NCBI GenBank assembly: GCA_025981645.1
Contig: JAICXH010000016.1
Span: 1-38,316 of the forward strand
Direction of reading: 5' to 3'
DNA: 38,316 nucleotides
Origin: Burkholderiales bacterium
GTDB lineage: Bacteria > Pseudomonadota > Gammaproteobacteria > Burkholderiales > Casimicrobiaceae
Shown: positions 24,626 through 34,259 of the stretch, in pieces
Layout of the letters: every line of letters starts with the position of its first letter
Position numbering within the stretch: position 1 is the first letter of the stretch
The notes under the pieces: generated by a model
What the model saw: only the letters and a program-made list of their open reading frames with translations
Told to the model about the DNA's origin: nothing
Databases searched by the model: none
Made by a program: the position numbers and the translations under genes

Positions 24626-26467
24626 ATGGACGACGGATCGGCCACCACATTGCCGCGCGCTGTCGCGATCGCCGCGCTGTTCGCGACATTGCTCGCGCTC
24701 GCACCGATCGCAGCTGCCGCGGCAACGCCTCTCGCGGCGGTCCCGGCGGCGGCCGACGAGGCGAAGCGCGCCGACCCCGCGAAGGTCCTCCACCTCGCGC
24801 TGTCGCGCGCCGAGACCGGCTTCGATCCGGCGCGAGCGAGCGAGGTGTACTCGGGCGAGGTGATCTCGGCGATCATGGAGCCGCTGCTCACCTTCGACTA
24901 CCTCGCGCGGCCGGTGAAGCTCGTGCCGCTCACCGCCGAGGAGGTGCCGAAGCCCGAAGACGAGGGGCGGCGCTACACGTTCCGAATCAGGAAGGGGATC
25001 CATTTCGCCGCCGATCCGGCGTTCGGCGGCCGGTTGCGCGAGCTCACGGCGGCTGATTACGTCTACGCGATCGAGCGTCTCGTCGATCCGGCGAACCGCT
25101 CGCCGAACGCGTTCTACGTCCAAGGCAAGATCGTCGGTCTCGATGCGCTCGCCGCCAAGGCGAAGGCGACGGGCCGCTTCAATTACGACGCGAAGGTCCC
25201 CGGTCTGCGCGTTCGCGACCGCTACACGCTCGAGATCACGCTGATACGCAGCGACTACACCTTCCCGCAGGTGATGGCGCTCTTCAACCTTTCGGCCGTC
25301 GCGCGCGAAGTGGTCGCGCGCTACGGCTCCGATATCGCTGCACACCCGGTCGGCACCGGACCGTACATGCTGAAGCAGTGGGTGCCCGCGTCGCGCATTC
25401 TCCTCGTCGCGAATCCTCAGTTTCGCGGTGTCACCTGGAACTTCACGCCGGGCGACGACCCGGACGACCGCACGCTCGCGGCGCGGATGCGCGGGCGCAT
25501 CCTGCCGCAGATCGGCGTCGTCGACATCCGCGTGATGGAGGAGGCGCAGTCGCGATGGCTCGCCTTCGAGCGCAGCGAGCTCGACGTCCTCGACCTGCCG
25601 AGTGACTTCGTGCCGGTCGCGCTGCCCGACGGCAAGCTCGCGGGAAGCCTCGCCGCGAAGGGTGTCTACCTGTCGCGCATCCTGCTGCCGGCGATCAACT
25701 ACACGGCGTTCAACATGCAGGACCCGGTGGTCGGAGGCTCCTCGAACGCGAAGCTGGCGCTGCGCCGGGCGATCGTCATGGCCTACGACACCGACGCCGA
25801 AATCCGCGTGATCCGGCAGGGGCAGGCGGTGCCGCTGCAGATGCCGATCCCTCCCGGCGTCGCGGGCTTCGACCCCGATTACCGGCGCGGCATCCGCCAC
25901 GACCCCGCCGGTGCCAACGAGCTGCTTGACCGTTTCGGCTACACGCGCGGCGCCGATGGCTTCCGGCGCCTTCCCGACGGCAAGCCGCTGACGATCACGT
26001 TGTCGAGCCAGAACGACACCACGGCGCGAGAGTTCGAGTCGCTGTGGAAGAAGGCGATGGACTCGATCGGCATCCGCTTCGCCGTCGACAAGGGTCGCTA
26101 CAGCGACCAGATCAAGGCGGCGCTCGCGTGCCATTATCAGATGTGGAGCTACGGCTGGATCGCCGACTATCCGGACGGCGACAACTTCATGCAGCTCCTC
26201 TACGGCGGCAACATCCACCAGAGCAACGCCGCGTGCTATCGCTCGCCGACCTACGACGCGCTCTATCTGCGCTCGCGCCAGCTCCCCGATTCGCCCGACC
26301 GCACGAAGCTCTTCGATCAGATGACGAAGCAGTTCGAGATCGACTCGCCGTGGCGCCTCGGCGTCGCGACCTGGCGCAACGTGCTCGTGCAGCGGCGCGT
26401 CGTCGGCTACAAGGCGCATCCGGTCCTGCTCGCGCCCTGGCTCTACGTCGACGTCGACGCCCGCTGA
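24626..26467 (+). CDS. Peptide/oligopeptide ABC substrate-binding protein, family 5
   Basis: 613 residues. A signal peptide (AVAIAALFATLLALAPIAAA) precedes a family-5 (DppA/OppA) binding fold: LHLALSRAETGFDPARASEV, RKGIHFAADPAFGGRLRELT plus AADYVYAIERL, HPVGTGPYMLKQW (the family's GTGPY box), NAKLALRRAIVMAYD, and YGWIADYPDGDNFMQLLYG near the C-terminus. It is longer than typical DppA (about 535), as seen in a subgroup of proteobacterial periplasmic proteins. No permease or ATPase genes accompany it. It is divergent from the KimA-like gene with 69 bases between, and 90 bases ahead of a tricorn-type peptidase, which suggests handling of peptides. Start chosen at the ATG preceding the signal peptide; no strong ribosome site is visible. 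Confidence 0.88.
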   Translation: MDDGSATTLPRAVAIAALFATLLALAPIAAAAATPLAAVPAAADEAKRADPAKVLHLALSRAETGFDPARASEVYSGEVISAIMEPLLTFDYLARPVKLVPLTAEEVPKPEDEGRRYTFRIRKGIHFAADPAFGGRLRELTAADYVYAIERLVDPANRSPNAFYVQGKIVGLDALAAKAKATGRFNYDAKVPGLRVRDRYTLEITLIRSDYTFPQVMALFNLSAVAREVVARYGSDIAAHPVGTGPYMLKQWVPASRILLVANPQFRGVTWNFTPGDDPDDRTLAARMRGRILPQIGVVDIRVMEEAQSRWLAFERSELDVLDLPSDFVPVALPDGKLAGSLAAKGVYLSRILLPAINYTAFNMQDPVVGGSSNAKLALRRAIVMAYDTDAEIRVIRQGQAVPLQMPIPPGVAGFDPDYRRGIRHDPAGANELLDRFGYTRGADGFRRLPDGKPLTITLSSQNDTTAREFESLWKKAMDSIGIRFAVDKGRYSDQIKAALACHYQMWSYGWIADYPDGDNFMQLLYGGNIHQSNAACYRSPTYDALYLRSRQLPDSPDRTKLFDQMTKQFEIDSPWRLGVATWRNVLVQRRVVGYKAHPVLLAPWLYVDVDAR

Positions 26468-26557
26468 GCCTGCCGTTCGCCGGGTGAATATTCGCATCGA
26501 CGACCGGCGCGCCCGCAGTGCGTCAGAATGTCCGACTCCGATCCTTTGGGAGCGCAC

Positions 26558-29500
26558 ATGAGCGGCGCTGGCTATCTGCGGCAACCGACGATCGCGGGTG
26601 CAACGCTCGCATTCGTCTGCGACGATGATCTGTGGAGCGTGGGAACGGGAGGCGGCGTCGCGCGCCGGCTCACCGCGGGACTCGGCGAGCCGTCGACTCC
26701 GGTGCTGTCGCGCGACGGGCGCTGGCTCGCCTACGTGAGCCGCGACGAGCAGCATCCCGAGGTCTACCTGATGCCGGCCGAGGGCGGGCCGGCAAGGCGG
26801 ATGACCTGGCTCGGGCCCGACGTGATGACGCGCGGATTCACCCCCGGCGGGCACATCCTCTTCGTCACCACGTGGGGACAGCCGTTCTTCCGCAACTACC
26901 GCGCGTTCACGCTCGACGTGGCGGGCGGCATGCCCGAGATGCTTCCGCTCGGACAGGTCAACCACCTCGCGTTCGGTCCCGGACGCGCGATGGTAATCGG
27001 GCGCAACACCGCCGATCCCGCGCGCTGGAAGCGCTACCGGGGCGGAACCGCAGGCTACCTTTGGTGCGACGCCGAAGGCAGCGGTCGCTTCACGCGCCTC
27101 TCCTCGTTGGCGGGCAACATCACCTGCCCGATGTGGCTCGGCGAGCGCATCTACTACCTCTCCGACGGCGAGGGCATCGGCAATCTCTATTCGTGCCGCC
27201 CCGACGGCAGCGACGTCAGGCGTCACACCGACCACAATGCGTACTACGCGCGCAACGCGCAGACCGACGGCACGCGCATCGTGTACCAGTGCGCCGCCGC
27301 GCTGTGGATCTACGACCCCGCGACCGGGCGTGCGAGCGAGGTCCCGATCGAGGTGCCGTCGCACCGCACGCAGGCCGCGCGCAGATTCGTCGCCGCGGCC
27401 GAGCATCTCGAAAGCTTCCAGGTCCATCCGGCCGGCCACAGCCTCGCCGTCGACGCACGCGGCAAGCTCTACACGTTCGCGCTGTGGGAAGGCGCGGTGC
27501 GCCAGCACGGCGCGGCCGACGGTGTGCGCTACCGCTACGGCCAGTGGCTTGCCGATGGCGAGACGCTCGTCGCCGTCAGCGACGAGACCGGCGAGGAGAA
27601 GATCGTCGTGTTCCGCGGCGGCGATGTCCAGTCACTCGACTGGGACGTCGGTCGCATCGTCGCGATGGCCGCCGCGCCCCATGGCAGGCGCGTCGCGCTC
27701 GCCAACCATCGCAACCAGGTGCTGATCGCCGATCTCGATGCCAACGCGCTCATCGAGGTCGACCGCAGCGACGCAGGGCGCAGCGAGGACCTCGCGTGGT
27801 CGCCCGACGGTAAGTGGCTCGCGTACACGTCGTGGGTGAACCCGCGGCGCTGCGCGATCAAGCTGCACGACGTCACGAACGGCGGCAGCACGCTCGTCAC
27901 CGAGCCCGATTTCCGCGATTACTCACCCGCGTTCGACCCGGGCGGAAAGTACCTCTACTTCCTCTCGGTGCGCACGTTCGACCCGGTGTACGACGCCGTG
28001 CAGTTCGAGCTGTCGTTCCCGCGCGCCGCGCGCCCCTATCTCGTCGCGCTCGCCGCCGACGCCAACCCCCCGTTCGATCCTGCTCCGCGCGGGCTTGCGC
28101 AGGACGGCCGCCGCGCGCCGGGGTCGGGCGGCGATCCGTCGGCCGACGCCGCGGAATCGACCGAGCGTGCCGGCGCAGCGGCGGCTCCTGCCGATGTGCG
28201 CGTCGACCTCGACGGCATCGCGAGGCGGGTGGCCGCCTTCCCGGTTCGCGAAGGCCGCTACGGCCGCGTCGCCGGCGTGACCGGGCAGAAGGTCGTGTGG
28301 ACACTGTTGCCGATCGTCGGCGCGCACGGCCGCGGCGGGCATAAGGAGTCGCCGGGAATTCTCGAGGTGTTCGACTTCGACACCGGCAAGACCGAGACGC
28401 TGCACGGGCGCGCCGACGATTTCGCGCTTGCCGCCGACCACACGACGCTCGTCGTCCGCGACGGCAAGCGGTTGCGCGCGATCCGCGCCGATCGCAGCCC
28501 CGATCCGCGCGAGCGCACCGCCCCGACGGAAGGCGACGAGCCGTCGCGCAAGACCGGCTGGATCGACCTCGCGCGCGTGCGCGTCTCGGTCGACCCGCCG
28601 CAGGAATGGGCGCAGATGCTGCGCGAGGTCTGGCGGCTGCAGCGCGATCAGTTCTGGGTCCCCGACATGTCGGGCATCGACTGGGATGCCGTCTACCGGC
28701 GCTACGAGCCGCTGTTGCCGCGCGTGGCGACGCGAAGCGAGCTCTCCGACCTCATCTGGGAACTGCAGGGCGAGCTCGGTACGTCGCACGCGTACGAAAT
28801 GGGTGGCGATCATCGCCGGCCGCCGCAGGTCGCGCTCGGCCACCTCGCTGCCGACCTCCGCGCGGTCGACGGCGGCCGCGCGTGGGCGATCACGCGCATC
28901 GTCGACGGTGACCGGTGGGATGCGGCCGCCGACTCGCCGCTCAATGCGATCGGCGTGCAGGCGCAGATCGGCGAGCGCATTGTCGCCGTCAACGGCCAAG
29001 CGTTGGGCCCCGGCAGGCCGCCGCAGGCGCTCCTCGTGAACCAGGCCGGCGCCCGCGTCGAGTTGACGCTCGGCGCTGCCACCGGTACGACGCGCGACGT
29101 TGTCGTCACCGCGCTCGCCGACGAAGTCCCGGCACGCTATCGCGAGTGGGTCGAGAAGAACCGGAGCTTCGTCCACCAGCGCTCGAACGGGCGCGTCGGC
29201 TACCTGCACCTTCCGGACATGATGTCGGCGGGTTTCGCCGAGTTCCATCGCTACTTCAGCGGCGAATGCGACCGCGACGCATTGATCGTCGACCTGCGCT
29301 ACAACCGCGGCGGTCACGTCTCGCAGCTTCTGCTCGAAAAGGTCGCGCGGCGCCGCGTCGGCTACGACCTGTCGCGCTGGGGCCGGCCCGAGCCGTATCC
29401 GTCGGAATCTCCGGCGGGGCCGATCGTCGCGCTGACCAACGAGCACGCAGGATCGGACGGCGACATCTTCTCGCACTGCTTCAAGCTGATGAACCTGGGC

Positions 29501-29821
29501 ACGCTGGTCGGCACGCGCACCTGGGGCGGCGTCATCGGCATCAACCCGCGCCATCCGCTCGTCGACGGCAGCGAGACGACGCAGCCCGAATACTCGTTCT
29601 GGTTCACCGACGTCGGCTTCGGCGTGGAGAATTACGGCACCGATCCGGAGATCGTCGTCGACAATGCGCCGCAGGACGCACGCGACGGCCGCGATCGCCA
29701 GCTCGAGGCGGCCCTCGAGACCGCGCTCGCCCACGCGGGCGAGGCGGGATCGCAGCGGCCGAGCTTCGGCGCGCGGCCGAACCTCGCGCCCGCGCCGCTG
29801 CCGCCGCGCGGTGGCGGATAA
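26558..29821 (+). CDS. Tricorn-type protease (S41 family)
   Basis: 1087 residues. The start at 26558 is preferred over 26528 because GGGAG lies five bases before it. An N-terminal six- and seven-bladed propeller region (about 1-600, with repeated WLAYVSRDEQHPEVYLMPAE, AWSPDGKWLAYTSWV-type blades) leads to a helical bundle, a PDZ-like domain (about 760-850) and the S41 catalytic domain. All four tricorn active-site residues are present at nearly the archaeal numbers: Ser743-His744 in GTSHAYEMGG, Ser966 in AGSDGD, and Glu1024 in GVENYGTDPE. Tricorn trims 6-12-residue peptides from proteasome-like proteases into di- and tripeptides. A Gly/Ala/Asp-rich linker sits near residues 535-560. No signal peptide, so cytoplasmic. 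Confidence 0.93.
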   Translation: MSGAGYLRQPTIAGATLAFVCDDDLWSVGTGGGVARRLTAGLGEPSTPVLSRDGRWLAYVSRDEQHPEVYLMPAEGGPARRMTWLGPDVMTRGFTPGGHILFVTTWGQPFFRNYRAFTLDVAGGMPEMLPLGQVNHLAFGPGRAMVIGRNTADPARWKRYRGGTAGYLWCDAEGSGRFTRLSSLAGNITCPMWLGERIYYLSDGEGIGNLYSCRPDGSDVRRHTDHNAYYARNAQTDGTRIVYQCAAALWIYDPATGRASEVPIEVPSHRTQAARRFVAAAEHLESFQVHPAGHSLAVDARGKLYTFALWEGAVRQHGAADGVRYRYGQWLADGETLVAVSDETGEEKIVVFRGGDVQSLDWDVGRIVAMAAAPHGRRVALANHRNQVLIADLDANALIEVDRSDAGRSEDLAWSPDGKWLAYTSWVNPRRCAIKLHDVTNGGSTLVTEPDFRDYSPAFDPGGKYLYFLSVRTFDPVYDAVQFELSFPRAARPYLVALAADANPPFDPAPRGLAQDGRRAPGSGGDPSADAAESTERAGAAAAPADVRVDLDGIARRVAAFPVREGRYGRVAGVTGQKVVWTLLPIVGAHGRGGHKESPGILEVFDFDTGKTETLHGRADDFALAADHTTLVVRDGKRLRAIRADRSPDPRERTAPTEGDEPSRKTGWIDLARVRVSVDPPQEWAQMLREVWRLQRDQFWVPDMSGIDWDAVYRRYEPLLPRVATRSELSDLIWELQGELGTSHAYEMGGDHRRPPQVALGHLAADLRAVDGGRAWAITRIVDGDRWDAAADSPLNAIGVQAQIGERIVAVNGQALGPGRPPQALLVNQAGARVELTLGAATGTTRDVVVTALADEVPARYREWVEKNRSFVHQRSNGRVGYLHLPDMMSAGFAEFHRYFSGECDRDALIVDLRYNRGGHVSQLLLEKVARRRVGYDLSRWGRPEPYPSESPAGPIVALTNEHAGSDGDIFSHCFKLMNLGTLVGTRTWGGVIGINPRHPLVDGSETTQPEYSFWFTDVGFGVENYGTDPEIVVDNAPQDARDGRDRQLEAALETALAHAGEAGSQRPSFGARPNLAPAPLPPRGGG

Positions 29822-29880
29822 TCGAAGGCGTCCGCAACGGCGACGAGCTCGTTCGATGGCGCCGGCGCTGGACGCACGCC

Positions 29881-31302
29881 ATGGGGAGCTTTCGAACATT
29901 CGGGTGGGTGCTCTTCGCGCTCGCGGCAGCGAGTGTCCTCGTACCGCGCGCGGTCGCGGCTGACGACGCGCGGACCGAGGTGCTGCGGATCTCGATCGAC
30001 GGTGCGATCGGGCCCGCGACCGCCGAGTACGTGCAGCGCGGCCTCGCGCGCGCCGCCGCCGATCATGCGCAGCTCGTCGTCCTCACGCTCGACACGCCGG
30101 GCGGGCTCGATCTGTCGATGCGCGAGATCGTCCAGGCGATCCTCGCGTCGCCGGTCCCGGTCGCCGGCTACGTTGCTCCGTCGGGCGCGCGCGCGGCGAG
30201 CGCGGGCACGTTCATCCTCTATGCGTGTCACGTCGCCGCGATGGCGCCGGGCACCAACCTCGGCGCCGCGTCGCCGGTGTCGATCGGCATCGGCGGCGGT
30301 GCACCGACTCCCGCTCCGACGCCGCTCCCGCCTTCGTCCGCCGCACCCGCTCCGGCGTCGTCGCCTGCACCCGCGGCACCTTCGCTCCCCGGTGGCCTTG
30401 CGCCGCCGCCGGGGACCGACGTCCACGAGCGCAAGGCGATGCAGGACGCCGCCGCCTACATCCGCAGCCTCGCCCAGCTTCGCCACCGCAACGCCGACTG
30501 GGCCGAACGCGCGGTGTTCGACGCGGCGAGCCTGTCCGCCGATGAGGCCCGGAAGATGAACGTCGTCGACCTCGTCGTCGCGAGCGAGGCCGACCTGCTG
30601 CGCGCGCTCGACGGACGCACACTCACGGTCCGCGACGGCTCGCGTACGTTGCACACCTCGGGCGCCCCGGTCGTCGCCTTCGATCCCGATTGGCGCGAGC
30701 ATGTGCTTGCGACGATTACCGATCCGAGCCTTGCCACGATCCTGATGCTGATCGGAATTTGGGGTCTGATCTTCGAATTCGCTCACCCGGGCTGGGTGTT
30801 CCCGGGTGTGACCGGCGCCGTGTGTCTGCTTCTCGGGCTCTATGCGCTCCACCTCCTGCCGGTCAACTACGCCGGGCTCGCGCTGATGGCGCTCGGCATC
30901 GCCTTCATGGCGGCCGAGGTGTTTCTTCCCGCGTACGGCTCGCTCGGCGCCGGCGGGGTGGTCGCGTTCGTCGTCGGTGCGATGATGCTCTTCAATCCGC
31001 GTGTTCCCGGCTTCGGCGTGCCGATCTCGCTCGTCGTCGTGCTGGCCCTCGCCAGTGCGGCGTTCGTCATCACCGTCGTGCGGATGTCGGTGCGCGCGCG
31101 GCGCGCGCCGGTGGTGAGCGGCGTAGGCTCGCTCGTCGGCGCGCAGGGCGAGGTCGTCGATACCGGCGCATCGGGCGGCGGCGCCTGGGCAACGCTTCGC
31201 GGCGAGACCTGGCAGGTGGCCTCGGCGACTCCGCTCACCCCGGGCCAGAAGGTGAAGGTCGTGGCGATGGACGGCATGCGACCGCGGGTCGCTCCGCTCT
31301 AA
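29881..31302 (+). CDS. Long-form NfeD: membrane-bound ClpP-class serine protease
   Basis: 473 residues. A signal peptide or anchor ([20 protein letters not shown]) is followed by a ClpP-like protease domain with [20 protein letters not shown], catalytic Ser107 in [12 protein letters not shown] and catalytic Lys185 in [17 protein letters not shown]. Four to five membrane helices (about 285-410) and a C-terminal NfeD OB-fold ([20 protein letters not shown] ... [16 protein letters not shown]) complete the layout. The archaeal relative PH1510 cleaves the C-terminal region of its stomatin partner. Between Ser and Lys lies a Pro/Ala-rich insert (residues 138-178) not expected from that model. The slipin gene follows by 10 bases, so the pair is an operon. 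Confidence 0.92.
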   Translation: MGSFRTFGWVLFALAAASVLVPRAVAADDARTEVLRISIDGAIGPATAEYVQRGLARAAADHAQLVVLTLDTPGGLDLSMREIVQAILASPVPVAGYVAPSGARAASAGTFILYACHVAAMAPGTNLGAASPVSIGIGGGAPTPAPTPLPPSSAAPAPASSPAPAAPSLPGGLAPPPGTDVHERKAMQDAAAYIRSLAQLRHRNADWAERAVFDAASLSADEARKMNVVDLVVASEADLLRALDGRTLTVRDGSRTLHTSGAPVVAFDPDWREHVLATITDPSLATILMLIGIWGLIFEFAHPGWVFPGVTGAVCLLLGLYALHLLPVNYAGLALMALGIAFMAAEVFLPAYGSLGAGGVVAFVVGAMMLFNPRVPGFGVPISLVVVLALASAAFVITVVRMSVRARRAPVVSGVGSLVGAQGEVVDTGASGGGAWATLRGETWQVASATPLTPGQKVKVVAMDGMRPRVAPL

Positions 31303-31312
31303 GGAGGCTGAG

Positions 31313-32077
31313 ATGGGATTCCTGAGTCCGGTGGTCGTGCTGGTGCTGATCGTGGTGTTCCTCGCGTCGTCGCTGCGCGTGCTGCGCGAGTACCAGCGCG
31401 GCGTCGTGTTCCAGCTCGGTCGCTTCTGGAAGGTCAAGGGGCCGGGGCTCGTGATCCTGGTGCCGGTGATGCAGCAGATGGTGCGCGTCGAGCTTCGCAC
31501 CGTCGTGCTCGACGTGCCGAGCCAGGACGTGATCTCGCGCGACAACGTTTCGGTGAAGGTCAATGCCGTCGTCTACTTCCGCGTCGTCGACCCGCAGAAG
31601 GCGATCATCGAGGTCGAGAACTTCCTGATGGCGACCTCGCAGCTCGCACAGACGACGCTGCGCTCGGTGCTCGGCAAGCACGACCTCGACGAGATGCTCT
31701 CGCAGCGCGAGAAGCTCAACGTCGACATCCAGCAGACGCTCGACGCACAGACGCTGTCGTGGGGGATCAAGGTGTCGAACGTCGAGATCAAGCACGTCGA
31801 CATCAACGAGACGATGATCCGCGCGATCGCACGCCAGGCCGAGGCCGAGCGTGAGCGCCGCGCGAAGGTGATCCACGCCGAAGGCGAGATGCAGGCGGCG
31901 CAGAAGCTGTTCGAGGCAGCCCAGGTGCTGGCGCAGGCGCCTCTCGCGATACAACTGCGCTATCTGGAGACGCTGACGGTGATCGCGTCCGACAAGAACT
32001 CGACGATCGTTTTCCCGTTGCCGATGGACATCATCGCGCCGCTCCTGAAGTCGCTGCCGAGGCGCGAACCGTCGTAG
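31313..32077 (+). CDS. Slipin family (SPFH/band 7, stomatin-like) protein
   Basis: 254 residues with a single N-terminal membrane helix ([20 protein letters not shown]) and an SPFH domain: [60 protein letters not shown], and [21 protein letters not shown] coiled-coil segment rich in Ala/Glu/Arg ([20 protein letters not shown]) and the C-terminal oligomerisation part with the NSTIVFPLP motif follow. The latter resembles the stretch cut by NfeD-type proteases in archaeal partners. A very strong ribosome site (AAGGAGG) lies in the 10-base gap after nfeD. Slipins form membrane microdomain scaffolds; the client process here is unknown. Confidence 0.94.
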   Translation: MGFLSPVVVLVLIVVFLASSLRVLREYQRGVVFQLGRFWKVKGPGLVILVPVMQQMVRVELRTVVLDVPSQDVISRDNVSVKVNAVVYFRVVDPQKAIIEVENFLMATSQLAQTTLRSVLGKHDLDEMLSQREKLNVDIQQTLDAQTLSWGIKVSNVEIKHVDINETMIRAIARQAEAERERRAKVIHAEGEMQAAQKLFEAAQVLAQAPLAIQLRYLETLTVIASDKNSTIVFPLPMDIIAPLLKSLPRREPS

Positions 32078-32127
32078 GCCCCGCGCACCGGCTGATCGAT
32101 GAAGCGCACCGGTTCGCCGCTCGAGCG

Positions 32128-32481
32128 ATGGCTCCGGTTACCCCGAAAATCCAGCACCGCCTGAGGATCGTCTTCGGCGAGGACATCGCGATCGGCCCCG
32201 GCAAAGTCGATCTGCTCGAAGCGATCGATGCGGCAGGGTCGATCACTGCGGCGGCGAAGCAGGTCGGCATGTCGTATCGTCGCGCGTGGCTGCTGGTCGA
32301 CACGATGAACCGCTGCTTCACCGAGCCGCTGGTCGTCGCGGAATCCGGGGGCAGCCGCGGCGGCGGCGCCGAGCTGACGCCGGCCGGCCGCGAGGTCGCG
32401 TTGCGCTACCGGGCGATGCAGGCGAAAGCCGCCGCCGCTGCGGCTGCCGATCTCGAGGCGATCACGCGCCTGCTCGCCTGA
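32128..32481 (+). CDS. ModE-like winged helix-turn-helix protein (DNA-binding domain only)
   Basis: 117 residues. The whole protein is the LysR/ModE-type winged HTH: GKVDLLEAIDAAGSITAAAK, QVGMSYRRAWLLVDTMN, then the wing SGGSRGGGAELTPAGREVAL and a helical tail rich in Ala. It lacks the C-terminal molybdate-binding (TOBE/MopI) domains of E. coli ModE, and no molybdate transport genes are in the window. Short ModE-N proteins of this kind are common in proteobacteria and their effectors are often unknown. It lies 50 bases after the slipin gene and 107 bases before gshB, on the same strand, so its targets cannot be guessed from context. No strong ribosome site is visible at the ATG. Confidence 0.82.
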   Translation: MAPVTPKIQHRLRIVFGEDIAIGPGKVDLLEAIDAAGSITAAAKQVGMSYRRAWLLVDTMNRCFTEPLVVAESGGSRGGGAELTPAGREVALRYRAMQAKAAAAAAADLEAITRLLA

Positions 32482-32588
32482 CGGCGCCGGACGCCGCGTA
32501 TGCCTGCACCGGGCGCCGCGCACACCTGCGCCGTGGCCGCAGCTCGAATGCGGTAGGATGACCGGCCCTCCGCTTCGTCGATTGCGCG

Positions 32589-33566
32589 ATGGATTTCGCC
32601 TTCATTCTCGATCCGCTGCCGCAGATCAAGGCCTACAAGGACAGCACGGTCGCGATGATGCGCTCGCTCGCTGCACGCGGCCATCATGTGCACGCCCTCG
32701 AGCAGCACGACCTCTACTGGCGCGACGGCGAGACGCGCGCGTCGGCGCGGTCGCTGACGCTCGCTGCCGACGACCACGCCTGGTATGCGGAGGGCGAGCC
32801 CGCCGACCGCTCGCTCACCGGCTTCGACGCGGTGCTGATGCGCAAGGACCCGCCGTTCGACATGGAGTACGTCTACTCGACCTATCTCCTCGAAGTGGCC
32901 GAGGCGGCCGGGGTACGCGTGTTCAACCGGCCGCAGGCGCTGCGCGACTATAACGAGAAGATGTCGATCGCGCGCTTTCGCGAGTTCGCGCCGCCGTCGC
33001 TCGTCGCGCGCGACGCGCGGCTCATCGACGCGTTCATCGACGAGCACCGGGACGTCATCGTGAAGCCGCTCGACGGTATGGGCGGCACGTCGGTGTTTCG
33101 TGTGCGGCACGACGACCCGAATCGCAACGTGATCGTCGAGACGGTGTCGCAACTCGGCACGCGCTCGGTGATGGCACAGCGTTTCATCCCGGAGATCGTC
33201 GATGGCGACAAGCGCATCCTGCTGGTCGCCGGCCGGGTGGTGCCGTACTCGCTCGCTCGCATTCCGCGTCCCGGCGAGACGCGTGGCAACCTCGCCGCCG
33301 GCGGGCGCGGCGTCGCGCTGCCACTGTCGCCGCGCGACCGGGAAATCGGCGAAGCGCTGGCCGGGCCGCTGTGGGCGGACGGCATGCTCGTCGCCGGGAT
33401 CGACGTCATCGGCGCGTATCTGACCGAGATCAATGTCACGAGTCCGACCTGTTTCGTCGAGATCACCGAGCAGTCGGGTTTCGACGTCGGCGCACTCTTC
33501 GCCGATGCGCTGATCGGCGCGTGCGGGGTCCGCACGGGTGGGTCTCGCGCAGGCGCGGATCTGTAA
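32589..33566 (+). CDS. gshB: Glutathione synthase
   Basis: 325 residues. It joins gamma-glutamylcysteine and glycine with ATP in the last step of glutathione synthesis, in the cytoplasm. Landmarks are the N-terminal MDFAFILDPLPQIKAYKDST, MRKDPPFDMEYVYSTYLLE, NRPQALRDYNEKMSIARF, and the ATP-grasp core DVIVKPLDGMGGTSVFRV, PEIVDGDKRILLVAGRVVPY, and GIDVIGAYLTEINVTSPTCF. The C-terminal tail (VRTGGSRAGADL) is slightly longer than in close relatives. The gene starts the conserved betaproteobacterial order gshB, EIIA, HPr, Enzyme I. It also supplies the cofactor for the GST, MAPEG and persulfide dioxygenase genes at the left end of the window. Confidence 0.96.
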   Translation: MDFAFILDPLPQIKAYKDSTVAMMRSLAARGHHVHALEQHDLYWRDGETRASARSLTLAADDHAWYAEGEPADRSLTGFDAVLMRKDPPFDMEYVYSTYLLEVAEAAGVRVFNRPQALRDYNEKMSIARFREFAPPSLVARDARLIDAFIDEHRDVIVKPLDGMGGTSVFRVRHDDPNRNVIVETVSQLGTRSVMAQRFIPEIVDGDKRILLVAGRVVPYSLARIPRPGETRGNLAAGGRGVALPLSPRDREIGEALAGPLWADGMLVAGIDVIGAYLTEINVTSPTCFVEITEQSGFDVGALFADALIGACGVRTGGSRAGADL

Positions 33567-33576
33567 CGCAATCCCC

Positions 33577-33990
33577 GTGATCGGCGTCCTCATCATCGCG
33601 CACGGAGCGCTAGGCAAGAGCCTCGATGACGCCCTTGCGCACGTGCTCGGCGCAGCGCCGGCGCAGTTCGCCGTCATCGAGTTCGCCCCGGGAGACGACC
33701 CGGCGACAGTGCTACCGCAGGCGCGCGCCGCACTCTCCGGGGTCGACACCGGCGACGGCGTGCTCGTGCTCTGCGACCTCTACGGTGCGTCGCCGTGCAA
33801 CCTCGCGTTGAAGCTCGCCGACCCCGGACGCGTCGAGGTCGTCGCCGGCGTCAACCTGCCGATGCTCGTGCGGAGCTTCACCTATCGCGACCGTCCGATG
33901 GACGTCCTGCTGCGCAAAGCCGTCTCGGGGGGCTGCGACGGCGTTGTCCATGTACCGCATCCGGCGCACCATGCAGCGGCGCGAAGTTGA
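33577..33990 (+). CDS. PTS EIIA component, mannose/fructose type
   Basis: 137 residues from the GTG at 33577, where the family begins: VIGVLIIAHGALGKSLDDAL with the phosphorylatable His in AHG (residue 9). An earlier GTG at 33538 would overlap gshB by 29 bases. LVLCDLYGASPCNLALKLAD and VEVVAGVNLPMLVRSFTYRD are also typical of the EIIA-Man fold. No EIIB or EIIC gene is present, so it cannot drive sugar uptake by itself here. In Betaproteobacteria this gene forms a regulatory PTS with HPr and Enzyme I. It overlaps the HPr gene by 20 bases, suggesting coupled translation. Confidence 0.9.
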   Translation: MIGVLIIAHGALGKSLDDALAHVLGAAPAQFAVIEFAPGDDPATVLPQARAALSGVDTGDGVLVLCDLYGASPCNLALKLADPGRVEVVAGVNLPMLVRSFTYRDRPMDVLLRKAVSGGCDGVVHVPHPAHHAAARS

Positions 33991-34240
33991 GATCGTCAAC
34001 AAGCTGGGCCTGCACGCGCGCGCGTCGGCGCGGCTTACCCAGCTCGCCGCGCGCTACCAGAGCGACGTCTCGATCGCGCGCAACGGGCGCAGCGTCAACG
34101 CCAAGAGCATCATGGGCGTGATGATGCTGGCGGCGGGAAAGGGCTCGAAGGTGACGCTCGAGATCGACGGCCCGGACGAGTCCGAGGCGATGGACGCCGT
34201 GTGCGCGCTGATCGCCGACTGTTTCGGCGAAGGCCGGTGA
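33971..34240 (+). CDS. ptsH: Phosphocarrier protein HPr
   Basis: 89 residues from the ATG at 33971 (MQRREVEIVNKLGLHARASA). With this start the numbering is canonical: phosphorylatable His15 in LHARA and Ser46 in NAKSIMGVMML, the residue that HPr kinase/phosphorylase modifies. It carries phosphate from Enzyme I to EIIA proteins in the cytoplasm. The conserved Ser46 context suggests HprK regulation, as in other Betaproteobacteria where hprK lies elsewhere with the rpoN region. An upstream TTG at 33944 is possible but breaks the numbering. Stop is 19 bases before the Enzyme I gene. Confidence 0.95.
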   Translation: MQRREVEIVNKLGLHARASARLTQLAARYQSDVSIARNGRSVNAKSIMGVMMLAAGKGSKVTLEIDGPDESEAMDAVCALIADCFGEGR

Positions 34241-34259
34241 AGGAAGGGCCGGCTGCCGC

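Noticed and set aside
22583-27508. A 1641-codon leftward open frame across the permease, the family-5 binding protein and part of the tricorn gene
   Set aside because: Only 22583-24556 has permease homology. The rest is antisense to two well-supported genes and open because GC-rich codons rarely make stops on the opposite strand.
32128-32481. Calling the ModE-like gene a molybdate regulator (modE)
   Set aside because: It has only the DNA-binding half and no molybdate transport or cofactor genes nearby.
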